The notes under the pieces: generated by a model
Seen by the model: only the letters and a program-made list of their open reading frames with translations
What the model was told of the DNA's origin: nothing
Databases searched by the model: none
Shown here: piece after piece, positions 33,327 to 42,009 of the stretch
Layout: each line of letters starts with the position of its first letter
How positions within the stretch are numbered: the stretch's first letter is position 1
Assembly: GCA_045636325.1 (NCBI GenBank)
Contig: JAZTXH010000008.1
Span: 86,723 to 150,722, forward strand
Length of the DNA: 64,000 bases
DNA from: CAKSHP01 sp045636325
Lineage (GTDB): Bacteria; Bacillota; Clostridia; UBA1381; UMGS1253
Direction: 5' to 3'
Translations under genes and position numbers: made by a program

Positions 33327-34031
33327 TTAATTTCCTCTTTTTTGGGGTTTGCCTTTTTTCTTTTGAATAAAAAGATTACCTTCACAGGTAATTGTTGCAA
33401 TAAAAACATCTTCGATTTTGTTTATATTATTTTTTTTCAATTGAGAATTGAGCCAACTTTTTGTTTTTCCGGAACGTTTAAGTTTATCTGCATTTAAAAT
33501 TCCGTCAGAAATAATGGTGCATGGATAATTCTTTTCGTTAGGAATAATATTTAAATCAGCTGGCGTAAGTGGTTGTGCAGAGGCTTTTGGGATGACACTT
33601 ACCTGACCGCTGGTTTCAAGAATTGCATAATCAACCTGAGAAATATCAGGAATATTATTCTGTCTTAATTCTTCCAGTAGGTCTTCCAGATTAAATCTTT
33701 GTTTTTTTAATTCATCTTCAAGTATTTTTCCTTTGTATATTAAAATGCTTGATTCACCGGATAATAAACGTCTGAATTTATTGTTTTTTAAGCAAAACCA
33801 TGATAAAAGCAACTCTGCTCCTATAAGTGTAAATATTGGTATTACTCCATAAAGTATAGGAGTATTACTGCTTTCAATGGGAATAGAAGCAAGGTCGGAT
33901 ATCATTATTGCAATTACCAGTTCTGCCGGTTGAAGTTGTCCTACCTGTCTTTTTCCCATAAATCGTATAGCAAGTATTACAAGAATATATAAAACAAGTG
34001 TTCTTAAGAAAATGACAAGAATTAAAATCAC
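33327..34031 (-). CDS. DUF421 (YetF-like) membrane protein
   Basis: 234 residues. Three N-terminal membrane segments with the family signature IRFMGKRQVGQLQPAELVIAIMISDLASIP, then a cytoplasmic/peripheral domain (ILIYKGKILEDELKKQRFNLEDLLEELRQ; PDISQVDYAILETSGQVSVIPK). The start is uncertain: the GTG at 34031 directly touches AGAAGG, so a start a few codons downstream is possible. Operon with DUF4363. Confidence 0.85.
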   Translation of the reverse strand: MILILVIFLRTLVLYILVILAIRFMGKRQVGQLQPAELVIAIMISDLASIPIESSNTPILYGVIPIFTLIGAELLLSWFCLKNNKFRRLLSGESSILIYKGKILEDELKKQRFNLEDLLEELRQNNIPDISQVDYAILETSGQVSVIPKASAQPLTPADLNIIPNEKNYPCTIISDGILNADKLKRSGKTKSWLNSQLKKNNINKIEDVFIATITCEGNLFIQKKKGKPQKRGN

Positions 34032-34081
34032 CTTCTATTGTATTTTATTTTATTTTTTTCGTTAAGAACAAAACTTATACA

Positions 34082-35527
34082 TTATTTTTTATATAAATCC
34101 AGTATGATTTTTTGCAGTTGATTTACAATAAACGGAATAAAAGCCATAGATATTACAAGTAACCATGCACTTGCTGAAATCGGAGTTGTAGCATTATAAA
34201 TCAGTGCTGTTACAGTAATTACTGCTGAAATTCCTGCCAGAAATGAAATGGCAGTAAATTTATTTGTTAAAAGACCAATAATAAATATATTTTTTTCGCT
34301 TCTCATGTTAACAGAATACAACAAAACAGATATAATATAAGTATTTATACACATAATATTTGCGCAACTTTTAGAAAAATTTATACTTGAAAGCATAAAA
34401 ATTATAAAGCATATGATACTTAACAGAAGCCCGTCAAGAAATATATTGCCCAATCGTTCGCGAAATAAAAAATAATTATTATTTTCCTGAATGTTATCAA
34501 GTATTAATATACTGGGAGGAAGAATTTCACAAATTAAATTTGCAAAAAGCAACATCACAGGCGAAAAAGGTAATTCTCTGCAGAAAAATATGCAAAGAAA
34601 AGATGCTAATATTTTTGCTATAGATAAAGTAATCATATATGATATACATTTTTTATATCGATTGTAAAGTAAACTGATTGAATGTGTAATGGTCGAAATA
34701 TATCTTACATCTTTTTCAGGAATATTAAAATCAGCGGCTCTTGTAACGGAAATTTTGCAGCACAAAGCAGACATTTCTTTTTCACTGACAAGAATATAAT
34801 TTTTGTTTAAAAGTCTTATGATGCTTAAAAGTGAACTTATATTTGTATTGGGAAACACATAGATTCTATTTTTTTCAAAAGAGGATAAATTAGTTTTATC
34901 CATGCTTGAAAATACAGAATTTTCACTTAAAAACGGCAATTTTGTTTTAAGTTGTTCTTGCGTTAAGTCAGAAGTTAGAAGAATTGTTCTAACTTCGCAC
35001 AATTCGTTTAATAAATTTAAATTTGTAAAATTTTCGATTTTATCTATAATGAGAAGTTTGCTGTTATAAATATCATAGGTTGATTCAGGATTGCAAAGAT
35101 AAATTTTATTGCGCTTGAATTCTGCATCCGTTCTAAAAAAAGAGATAAGGGAGAAAAGAAGAAAATTTAATGGAAAAACGGCATAAAGAAGTGCAAACAA
35201 ATAAATTATTATTTTGTTTACAGTAACACAAGAAGAATAATAATTCATTATAAACAAAAATATACATGTGAGTAAGAAAGCAAAGCTTAACAAGATTGTT
35301 TGCCTTAGAGAAATTTTAAAAATATCACAAAAATTTTTTCCGTATCTTTTATTATACAGCTTAAGTAATATAGACTGGACTATCAAAATGATTGTTGTAT
35401 ATAATACAGAAGCTGAAAAAAAAGAAAGATAACTTTTTTTACCTGAAATAAAAAAGTATATTAAGAAAATACTCGTATAAATGTATGGCAAAATATATAT
35501 CTTAGTTGAGAGTTTTTTAGTGTTCAT
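34082..35527 (-). CDS. degenerate P-type-ATPase-like membrane protein
   Basis: 481 residues from ATG 35527 (AGGAG eight bases upstream). The order of parts follows a P-type ATPase: membrane segments, an M4-like YAVFPLNFLLFSLISFF, then LLIIDKIENFT exactly where DKTGTLT is expected (Asp162). A short TSD-type P-domain follows and the C-terminal membrane block begins with RYKKCISYMITLSIAKILASF and LPFSPVMLLFANLICEILPPSILILD, typical of M5-M6. The nucleotide-binding domain is missing and GDGxNDxP is not seen. It is therefore unlikely to pump by the normal cycle. Confidence 0.6.
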   Translation of the reverse strand: MNTKKLSTKIYILPYIYTSIFLIYFFISGKKSYLSFFSASVLYTTIILIVQSILLKLYNKRYGKNFCDIFKISLRQTILLSFAFLLTCIFLFIMNYYSSCVTVNKIIIYLFALLYAVFPLNFLLFSLISFFRTDAEFKRNKIYLCNPESTYDIYNSKLLIIDKIENFTNLNLLNELCEVRTILLTSDLTQEQLKTKLPFLSENSVFSSMDKTNLSSFEKNRIYVFPNTNISSLLSIIRLLNKNYILVSEKEMSALCCKISVTRAADFNIPEKDVRYISTITHSISLLYNRYKKCISYMITLSIAKILASFLCIFFCRELPFSPVMLLFANLICEILPPSILILDNIQENNNYFLFRERLGNIFLDGLLLSIICFIIFMLSSINFSKSCANIMCINTYIISVLLYSVNMRSEKNIFIIGLLTNKFTAISFLAGISAVITVTALIYNATTPISASAWLLVISMAFIPFIVNQLQKIILDLYKK

Positions 35528-35687
35528 ATGCATGTCTCCTTTATTTGTATTTATTTAAAGTATATGCAATATAATAAGAAATCTTTACCTAAAAAATTTG
35601 AAATTTAATAAGATTTAGTCATATATGAAAATTTAAGTACTGCCAATTATATGAACTGCATAAACTTAAGATATGGAGGTGGAAAAT

Positions 35688-36104
35688 ATGAGCCAAACAG
35701 GAAAAGTAAAAATAGTTACATACATATCACAAATGACGATTCCGATTGAAAATGCAAAAGTTTTTGTATATACGGAAAACAATAATGAAAGACAACTTAT
35801 TGCAGTAAGAAACACCGATAGAAATGGTGAAACAACATTGATAGAAGTAGAAACACCGAATAAATCAGAGAGTCTTGCACCGCTTGAAAACGGGAGCGAA
35901 AATCCTTTTGCAAGTGTAAATATATTTGTAGAAGCCGAAGGATTCAGAAGTGTTTTAGTTCATGATGCACAGGTGTTTGCGGATAATGTTACACTACAAA
36001 ATGTAGAAATGGTGCCATTGGGCGAACCTGCTATACGTGAGCAGGATAAAACAATAGATGTTTTTGTTACTCCTCAATTATTGAATACACAGACAGGAGA
36101 GTGA
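35688..36104 (+). CDS. small beta-sandwich-like protein of a peptidoglycan-binding cluster
   Basis: 138 residues from ATG 35688, with GGAGGTG upstream. Reads like a carboxypeptidase-regulatory or Ig-like fold (TGKVKIVTYISQMTIPIENAKVFVY, TDRNGETTLIEVETP, VNIFVEAEGFRSVLVHDAQVF), without a signal peptide. First gene of a tight three-gene run whose other members carry peptidoglycan-binding repeats. Confidence 0.65.
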   Translation: MSQTGKVKIVTYISQMTIPIENAKVFVYTENNNERQLIAVRNTDRNGETTLIEVETPNKSESLAPLENGSENPFASVNIFVEAEGFRSVLVHDAQVFADNVTLQNVEMVPLGEPAIREQDKTIDVFVTPQLLNTQTGE

Positions 36105-36108
36105 TTTT

Positions 36109-37545
36109 ATGCCAACAATAATACCTTTTGTTCCTACATATATTACAGTTCATCTTGGCGCACCTGATGAAAACGCTAATAATGTGACAGTGAGTTTTCC
36201 CGATTATATAAAAAATGTTGCATCAAGCGAAATATATCCAACATGGGATGAAAGTGCAATTTATGCCAATATTTATGCACAGATTTCATATGCATTAAAT
36301 AAGATATATACTGAGTTTTATCGAAGCAGAGGGTACGACTTTGATATAACAAATTCAACAGCTGTCGACCAGAAATTTATATATGGAAGAAATATTTTTT
36401 CGAATATAGACAGAATTGTTGATAATATTTTCAATGATTATATAAGACGGGTAGGCTTCGCAGAGCCCTTGGCAGCAAAATACTGCGATGGCATAAATGT
36501 TACCTGTGACGGACTTTCACAATGGGGAAGTGAATCATTGGCAAATCAAGGTTATTCTTCATTTGATATACTGCAGTATTATTATGGAAATGATATTGAG
36601 CTTGTAAATAATGCACCTGTAAGAGCAGCGGTGAGGTCATATCCCGGATATCCCATAAGCAGAGGAGATACAGGTATTTATGTAAATATTATTCAGACTG
36701 AACTGAATCAGATATCAAATCATTATCCTGCAATAGACAAAATATATCCGGTTGACGGTATATTCGGTCCTGCAACAGAAAATTCCGTAAAACAATTTCA
36801 GGAAATATTTAATTTAAATCCTGACGGCATCGTAGGAAAGGATACATGGTATAAATTAGTATATGCTTATGTGGGAAATTTGCGATTAAATGAACTTAAT
36901 TCGGAAGGTCAGCGGCTTTTTGGAGCAGAACTGTCATATCCTGATGCAATAAGCCTTGGTGACAGAGGCGAAAAAGTATCTGACCTGCAGTTCTTCCTTG
37001 CGGTAATTTCTTCAGTTGATGGCAGAATTCCTCCTGTTGTGATAGACGGAATTTTTGGTGATGATACTGAAAATGCAGTGAGAGCTTTTCAACGTGAATA
37101 CGGATTGGTTGAAAATGGAGTGGTTGATGGTCAAACATGGGATGAAATATATGACGAGTTTAAGGGTGTGGCTGACAGAGTTTATGGAGAGGAAGGCTTT
37201 GATGTAAATGGTTACCCTTATCCAGGATATGCAATAAGAGAGGGAGACGCCGGTGAAAATGTTTTAAGGATACAGAGACAACTTAATGCAATTGCAAATT
37301 CTAATGACGCTATATCAACTGTTGCAGAGGATGGTGTTTTTGGTGCAAACACAAGACGAGCGGTAGAAGAGTTTCAAAATTATTATGGTCTTGAAGTTGA
37401 TGGAATTGTCGGCAGACAAACATGGGGAGCTATTCAACAGGTATTTTTATCGATTTTTTCAGCAGTAAATACAAGTGCAAAACAATTTCCTGGCAGTGCG
37501 CTTAAATTAGGCGATCGTGATCGATTTGAAGGAGGAAATGAATAA
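36109..37545 (+). CDS. protein with SpoIID-like domain and three peptidoglycan-binding repeats
   Basis: 478 residues, four bases after the previous gene. Residues ~1-165 resemble a SpoIID-type region (VSFPDYIKNVASSEIYPTW, EFYRSRGYDFDITNSTAVDQKFI). Three PG_binding_1 repeats follow, each with a DG-x-FG-x2T and DGIVG/W core (VDGIFGPATENSVKQFQ; IDGIFGDDTENAVRAFQ; EDGVFGANTRRAVEEFQ). No signal peptide is visible, which suggests action inside the sporulating cell or export by another route (inference). Confidence 0.75.
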   Translation: MPTIIPFVPTYITVHLGAPDENANNVTVSFPDYIKNVASSEIYPTWDESAIYANIYAQISYALNKIYTEFYRSRGYDFDITNSTAVDQKFIYGRNIFSNIDRIVDNIFNDYIRRVGFAEPLAAKYCDGINVTCDGLSQWGSESLANQGYSSFDILQYYYGNDIELVNNAPVRAAVRSYPGYPISRGDTGIYVNIIQTELNQISNHYPAIDKIYPVDGIFGPATENSVKQFQEIFNLNPDGIVGKDTWYKLVYAYVGNLRLNELNSEGQRLFGAELSYPDAISLGDRGEKVSDLQFFLAVISSVDGRIPPVVIDGIFGDDTENAVRAFQREYGLVENGVVDGQTWDEIYDEFKGVADRVYGEEGFDVNGYPYPGYAIREGDAGENVLRIQRQLNAIANSNDAISTVAEDGVFGANTRRAVEEFQNYYGLEVDGIVGRQTWGAIQQVFLSIFSAVNTSAKQFPGSALKLGDRDRFEGGNE

Positions 37546-38189
37546 TGGAATATTATGAATCAATGCGTGCAAGACCTGTATATAATCTTCAAACTTTTTT
37601 AAGAGGAATATCAAAAAATGACGAGCGTGTTTATCCGGTTGTGCCTGATGGAATCTATGGCGAAGATACAAAAAGAAGCGTAGAAAGTTTTCAAAACGCA
37701 TATAATCTTCCTGCCACAGGTGAAGTAGATAGTGAAACATGGGGGGCAATCGTAAGAGAGTATGAAATATATGAAAGATATTTAGAGCCTGTAAGTGGAC
37801 TTAGAATAATACGAAATGACGAAATTATATTAAAAGGTGATAATCATTCGGGTATATATATTATTCAGGCCATGATTAACTCTTTGTCTGATAAATTCTC
37901 TAATTTTAAACCTGTTGATATCAATGGAGTCTATGATGAAAAAACATCGGTTGAAATTGAAAATTTAAAATTGCTTTTTGATGTATCAGAAGAAAATATT
38001 ACCAAAGAATTTATAAACAGACTTGTTGATTTGTATGAACATGTTTTGGTGTTTAAAAAAGGGTATTATGATAAATCAGTAGCGAATGAAAGTTTAGGTA
38101 ATAATATAAGCAGTTCGACTGAGCAAATTAAACAAACCAATCCTAAAGTAAATGAAGAAAATAATGTAATAGTGTGGAAATTCTTTTAA
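37545..38189 (+). CDS. peptidoglycan-binding repeat protein
   Basis: 214 residues; the ATG overlaps the previous stop by one base (TAATG), with GGAGG upstream. One clear PG_binding_1 repeat is present (PDGIYGEDTKRSVESFQNAY ... VDSETWGAI) and a second, degenerate one (VDINGVYDEKTSVEIENLKLLF). Looks like a split-off extension of the upstream gene's repeat array. Closes the cluster before a terminator. Confidence 0.7.
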   Translation: MEYYESMRARPVYNLQTFLRGISKNDERVYPVVPDGIYGEDTKRSVESFQNAYNLPATGEVDSETWGAIVREYEIYERYLEPVSGLRIIRNDEIILKGDNHSGIYIIQAMINSLSDKFSNFKPVDINGVYDEKTSVEIENLKLLFDVSEENITKEFINRLVDLYEHVLVFKKGYYDKSVANESLGNNISSSTEQIKQTNPKVNEENNVIVWKFF

Positions 38190-38201
38190 AACAAACAACT
38201 T

Positions 38202-38251
38202 AAAACAGTTATGCAGAAATTAATTTTTAAAGTTCTGTATAACTGTTTTTT
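38202..38251 (+). terminator. terminator of the peptidoglycan-binding cluster
   Basis: Stem AAAACAGTTAT-g-CAGAA / TTCTG-t-ATAACTGTTTT with T-run. A second hairpin AAAAACTACTT / AAGTAGTTTTT follows at 38326-38364. Confidence 0.75.
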
Positions 38252-38404
38252 ACATGCAAAAAAATGATATTTTATACAGAAATCATATCATAAGATAAAG
38301 TACCTAAAACTAATAAAAATTGCTCAAAAACTACTTGAATACATTATGCATTTAAGTAGTTTTTATTAAAAATTTAATTTCGAACAAAAAAATAAATAAA
38401 ACTC

Positions 38405-38433
38405 TTTACAAATTAAAAAAAGTATGCTATAAT
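38405..38433 (+). promoter_or_regulatory. promoter of tRNA-Gly
   Basis: TTTACA (38405-38410), 17-bp spacer, TATAAT (38428-38433), 20 bp before the tRNA. Confidence 0.75.
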
Positions 38434-38453
38434 ACTATTTGTACGTAAGAGAT

Positions 38454-38528
38454 GCGGGAGTGGCTCAGTGGTAGAGCGCCACCTTGCCAAGGTGAACGTC
38501 GCGAGTTCGAATCTCGTCTTCCGCTCCA
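38454..38528 (+). tRNA. tRNA-Gly (anticodon GCC)
   Basis: Acceptor GCGGGAG / CTTCCGC (one G-T), D arm GCTC...GAGC, anticodon stem CACCT / AGGTG around loop TTGCCAA trimmed to anticodon GCC, T arm with GTTCGAATC. CCA encoded at 38526-38528. Confidence 0.96.
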
Positions 38529-38529
38529 G

Positions 38530-38562
38530 AAAAATCCTCGTTCCATTGGAACGGGGATTTTT
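38530..38562 (+). terminator. terminator of tRNA-Gly
   Basis: 15-bp stem AAAAATCCTCGTTCC / GGAACGGGGATTTTT with a three-base loop and T-run. Confidence 0.85.
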
Positions 38563-38563
38563 C

Positions 38564-38712
38564 AGCTAAATTCGCCTAACGGCGAGTTAAATGTGCTATC
38601 GCACGCTAAATTACTTCGTAGCTAAATTGACCTTCGGTCAGCTAATGGCGAATTTAATTTAGCTGTTTTGAAAAAACAATTTCGCTTTGCAACTTGTTGC
38701 AAAATTTAGCTT
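38564..38712. repeat. hairpin cluster with repeated (A)GCTAAATT spacers
   Basis: Short hairpins CGCC-TAAC-GGCG, GTGC-TATC-GCAC, GACC-TTC-GGTC and TTGCAAC-TT-GTTGCAA are separated by copies of AGCTAAATT or variants. An outer arm AGCTAAATTCGCC (38564-38576) can pair with GGCGAATTTAatttAGCT (38647-38664) to close a multibranched structure. It follows a tRNA terminator and is not explained by it. Family unknown. Confidence 0.6.
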
Positions 38713-38744
38713 AAATCAAAATATCTCTATGGTTCTGCTTTCCC

Positions 38745-38784
38745 AATAAAAATGCGACAATTTTAAAATTGTCGCATTTTTATT
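38745..38784. terminator. bidirectional terminator
   Basis: Perfect 40-bp palindrome with arm AATAAAAATGCGACAATTTT; ends the minus-strand EamA operon. Confidence 0.85.
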
Positions 38785-38816
38785 TTATTCAATACAATTG
38801 CAACGAAGTGTAAATT

Positions 38817-39812
38817 TCATAAAGCGCCTTTCTTGCATCGCCCTTGTTCCTCTTCTAAGGTTTCACGTTTTGGTATAGTGGGTGTGAAACCTGATGTTTT
38901 GTTTTTGACGTCTGGTAATTGAATATATGTAATTGCAGCAAAGATAAGCAAACAACCGAAAATTTCTCTTAAACTCATAATATCTTCCGGTACATACGGA
39001 GGAAGTATCCAACAAAAAATAACCGCAAAGACTGATTCAAGACTCATTAGCAAGGTTGCTGAAGTAGGATCTGTATATTTTTGCCCGATGATTTGCAAAG
39101 TATATGCGACGCCGCATGAAAATGCTCCTGAATAAAAAATCGGAAACCAACATTTTAGAATTTCACTTATTTCAGGTTTTTCGAATATAAACATTATTGT
39201 TATATTAATTGCTGCGCACACAAAAAATTGTAAGCAGGCAAGCTTTATGCCTTCAACCTTTGGCGAGAAGTAATCGACTAACATTATATGTATTGAAAAA
39301 AGAACTGAACAAGCCAAAGCGTAAAGCTCATATTTTCCAACTGAAAAATCACCGTTTGTCATACACAGGAAGTAAAAACCTATTATCCCAACAATAAGTG
39401 TAGGAATTATTTTCAAAGGTAGTTTCTTTTTAAAAAAAACACTCAAAATAGGAACAAAAATAATATATAAAGCAGTGATAAATGCAGCTTTTCCTCCTGA
39501 AATTTCTTTCATTGAATAAGTTTGTATTGTTCCTGCGGCGCATAACACAATACCACATGCAATACCGCCAATCAAAAGTGTTTTTTTATAGAGGACTTTG
39601 TTGGTTGTATTTGTTTGTGTTTTGGCTTTTGTATCATAAAATAATATAAATGGTAAAAGAACAATTGCGCCTAAAAGGTTTCGTATTCCGTTGAATGTTG
39701 AAGGTTCAATATACTCCATCGAGGTTGTTTGAGAAATAAATGATATTCCCCATACAATTGCAGTAATAAGAAGTATAATATTGCCTTTAAGTTTAGTATT
39801 TGAATTTAACAT
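38817..39812 (-). CDS. EamA/DMT-family transporter
   Basis: 331 residues, about ten membrane segments in two EamA halves (IILLITAIVWGISFISQTTSMEYI with NGIRNLLGAIVLLPF; then YALACSVLFSIHIMLVDYF and YTDPTSATLLMSLESVFAVIF). Drug/metabolite exporters of this family move small molecules; substrate unknown. GAGGAAA precedes the ATG. Likely last gene of an operon with the two CobW-type GTPases upstream (17- and 27-bp gaps). Confidence 0.88.
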   Translation of the reverse strand: MLNSNTKLKGNIILLITAIVWGISFISQTTSMEYIEPSTFNGIRNLLGAIVLLPFILFYDTKAKTQTNTTNKVLYKKTLLIGGIACGIVLCAAGTIQTYSMKEISGGKAAFITALYIIFVPILSVFFKKKLPLKIIPTLIVGIIGFYFLCMTNGDFSVGKYELYALACSVLFSIHIMLVDYFSPKVEGIKLACLQFFVCAAINITIMFIFEKPEISEILKCWFPIFYSGAFSCGVAYTLQIIGQKYTDPTSATLLMSLESVFAVIFCWILPPYVPEDIMSLREIFGCLLIFAAITYIQLPDVKNKTSGFTPTIPKRETLEEEQGRCKKGAL

Positions 39813-39828
39813 AAAAGTTTCCTCGTGA

Positions 39829-40773
39829 TTAATAAAATGTTGCTACAGGATTTTCGAGCTGAGATGTGTTCTCAATGCTTAAAATCTTCATAACAGGTCC
39901 CGGACCCTGATAGAGCTCGTGATATTTGTATTCCAAAACGGCAGTAAGTTTTATCCAGCCTTTGTTTTTGATTTTTTTTGCATCAGAATATTCACAAACG
40001 ACTGCACTGTACTGAATATCGTCAACACAGCAGGTCATAACATGACGGCCGGCTATAAATACATTTTCAGGCAATTTTGAATTTTTGGCAGTCAATGCAG
40101 TAAATGAAATGGTTTTTTTGTCATATTTTTTCATAGCCTCTGCCATATCCCTATACCAAATAGCATAATCTTCGTCTTTGATTTCAATAACAGCAGCATC
40201 AATATCAAAGGGGAGCGGGTCTTCTATTTCATCGTATTCTACATGCCCGTCGGTATATTCATAAGCCATTTGCGCATTTCGGCTTATACCTCTTACAATT
40301 TTGTGAAATTCTTCTTTGTTTACATCATCTGTCGCGCGGTTAAAAATTATCATTTCACAGCTTCTTAGTTTATCCACCATTAAATTGCGCATATTGGAGT
40401 TATATGTTAAAAATGTTTTACAGTCAACAAACATCATTTCCTGATATACAGTCCAGCCCTTAGGCAGATTTGTATATAAAACATCTAAAACCCACATTCC
40501 ATTAAATTCAACAACAACTCTTTGAAATTTATACCTTTTATAAAAGCCTTCTAAGAGTGCACATGTAAGGTCTTCGGGGTTTTCAATATATTCTATAACT
40601 GTATTGTCTGATTTAAATTTTGATGTATCTATTACTTCAATACCTTCTTCACACATTAAAAGAAGAGTTTTTTCTCCGTTATTAAATCGATTGTCTTCTA
40701 AGGTTTCCTGAATAAATTTAGTTTTGCCTGACTCTAAAAATCCTGTAAATAAATAAACCGGTATTTCTCTCAT
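39829..40773 (-). CDS. CobW-like GTPase lacking the CxCC metal motif
   Basis: 314 residues. P-loop GFLESGKTKF (11-20), VEFNGMWVLD as a switch-like segment and FNRATDDV in the guanine-specificity position. Where CobW/ZNG proteins have CxCC, this protein has LLLMCEEGIEVID, so metal handling must differ. A C-terminal CobW_C-type domain is likely (HVMTCCVDDIQYSAVVCEY). Paired with the next gene in one operon; its partner may be a membrane or metalloprotein target. Confidence 0.8.
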   Translation of the reverse strand: MREIPVYLFTGFLESGKTKFIQETLEDNRFNNGEKTLLLMCEEGIEVIDTSKFKSDNTVIEYIENPEDLTCALLEGFYKRYKFQRVVVEFNGMWVLDVLYTNLPKGWTVYQEMMFVDCKTFLTYNSNMRNLMVDKLRSCEMIIFNRATDDVNKEEFHKIVRGISRNAQMAYEYTDGHVEYDEIEDPLPFDIDAAVIEIKDEDYAIWYRDMAEAMKKYDKKTISFTALTAKNSKLPENVFIAGRHVMTCCVDDIQYSAVVCEYSDAKKIKNKGWIKLTAVLEYKYHELYQGPGPVMKILSIENTSQLENPVATFY

Positions 40774-40799
40774 AGTTATGTGCCTTCCTTAATTTATTG

Positions 40800-41846
40800 T
40801 TATATTCTAAACAGATTTTTAATGTTTTCTTCGTTAATTTTTGAACCGATAACGCAGAGTCTTCCTATAATGGAACTGCTTCCGTTTCTCACATCAGGCT
40901 CGCCGGGAACATAGTCAAAATGAATCCATGCGTTTCCTTCAGCAGAGTTAACGATTCCTTTAGCTCTTAAAATTATGCCGTATTCTTCTTCGTTGGAAAG
41001 CTCTGATAAAATATTTTCAATTTCCGATTTTGTGTACTTATTAGCAGTTTCCACACCTACACTTGCAAATACTTCGTCTGCATGATGAATGTGGTGTTTA
41101 TGGTCATGGCAACCGCATTCACAATGCTCATCATGCTCGCGATGAATGTGGTGTTTATGGTCATGACAACCGCATTCACAATGCTCATCATGCTCGTGAT
41201 GAATGTGATGTTTATGGTCATGATGAATGTTTTCAATTTCTTTTTCCAGTGTGTCTTCTTTTTCTATTGCTTTCAATATCTGGCTGCCGTCAAGCTGATT
41301 CCAAGGGGTGGCAACTATAATAGCGGTTTTGTTATGCTCACGAATTAAATTTACAGCTGTTGCAGTTTTTTCTTCGTTCAAATTATCTGTATGACTTAAA
41401 ACAATGCAGCTTGCATGTTTAATCTGGTCGCCGTAGAATTCACCAAAGTTTTTAAAATACATTTTACATTTTCCGGCATCGGAAATAGTAGTATAACTGT
41501 TAAGCTTTACATCATCTGATTCAACATTTTTAACAGCTTTTATAACATCGCTTAACTTGCCCACACCAGATGGCTCAATAAGAATTCTGTCAGGATTATA
41601 TTCTTCTATAACTTTTCTTAATGCTTTGTCAAAATCGCCAACAAGACTGCAACAAATGCAACCTGAATTCATTTCATTTACTTCGATGTCGGCATCCTGA
41701 AGAAAACCGCCATCTATACCAATTTCACCGAATTCATTTTCGATTAAAACTAATTTTTCACCTTTGTAAGCTTCGTTTATAAGTTTTTTGATAAGTGTTG
41801 TTTTCCCCGCCCCTAAAAATCCTGAAAAAATATCGATTTTTGTCAT
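40800..41846 (-). CDS. CobW/ZNG-type metallochaperone GTPase with His-rich repeats
   Basis: 348 residues. P-loop GFLGAGKTT (9-17), NEFGEIGIDGG, the CxCC metal site at Cys63/65/66 (SGCICCS), IEPSGVG and SHTDN. A His/Cys-rich insertion at 208-256 repeats the 19-residue unit HDHKHHIHHEHDEHCECGC about two and a half times, encoded by near-identical 57-bp DNA repeats (41084-41230). Such proteins deliver zinc or another metal to client enzymes. The C-terminal CobW_C domain follows (EYGIILRAKGIVNS). Confidence 0.88.
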   Translation of the reverse strand: MTKIDIFSGFLGAGKTTLIKKLINEAYKGEKLVLIENEFGEIGIDGGFLQDADIEVNEMNSGCICCSLVGDFDKALRKVIEEYNPDRILIEPSGVGKLSDVIKAVKNVESDDVKLNSYTTISDAGKCKMYFKNFGEFYGDQIKHASCIVLSHTDNLNEEKTATAVNLIREHNKTAIIVATPWNQLDGSQILKAIEKEDTLEKEIENIHHDHKHHIHHEHDEHCECGCHDHKHHIHREHDEHCECGCHDHKHHIHHADEVFASVGVETANKYTKSEIENILSELSNEEEYGIILRAKGIVNSAEGNAWIHFDYVPGEPDVRNGSSSIIGRLCVIGSKINEENIKNLFRI

Positions 41847-41886
41847 AATTATTCATAACCTTTCATTTTTGTTTGTTCAACTAAAT

Positions 41887-41915
41887 ATTATATACTTTAT
41901 TTTAAAAAAAGTCAA
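41887..41915 (-). promoter_or_regulatory. promoter of the CobW-EamA operon
   Basis: Minus strand TTGACT (41910-41915), 17-bp spacer, TATAAT (41887-41892). The motif AATATTATATACTTTA overlapping it recurs around the divergent promoter at 41951-41979. Confidence 0.65.
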
Positions 41916-41950
41916 GCTACAAGGGCAGGGGAAGTTATAATTTGTTTTTA

Positions 41951-41979
41951 TTGACACAAAATAAAAAATATTATATACT
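41951..41979 (+). promoter_or_regulatory. promoter of the dipeptidase gene
   Basis: TTGACA (41951-41956), 17-bp spacer, TATACT (41974-41979), 30 bp before the ATG. Confidence 0.65.
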
Positions 41980-42009
41980 TTAGTTAATATAAATCAAAGG
42001 AGTAATACT

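Noticed and set aside
41084..41230. CRISPR-like or other non-coding tandem repeat
   Set aside because: The 57-bp repeats are in frame and encode the His/Cys-rich insertion of the CobW-type protein; there are no spacers.
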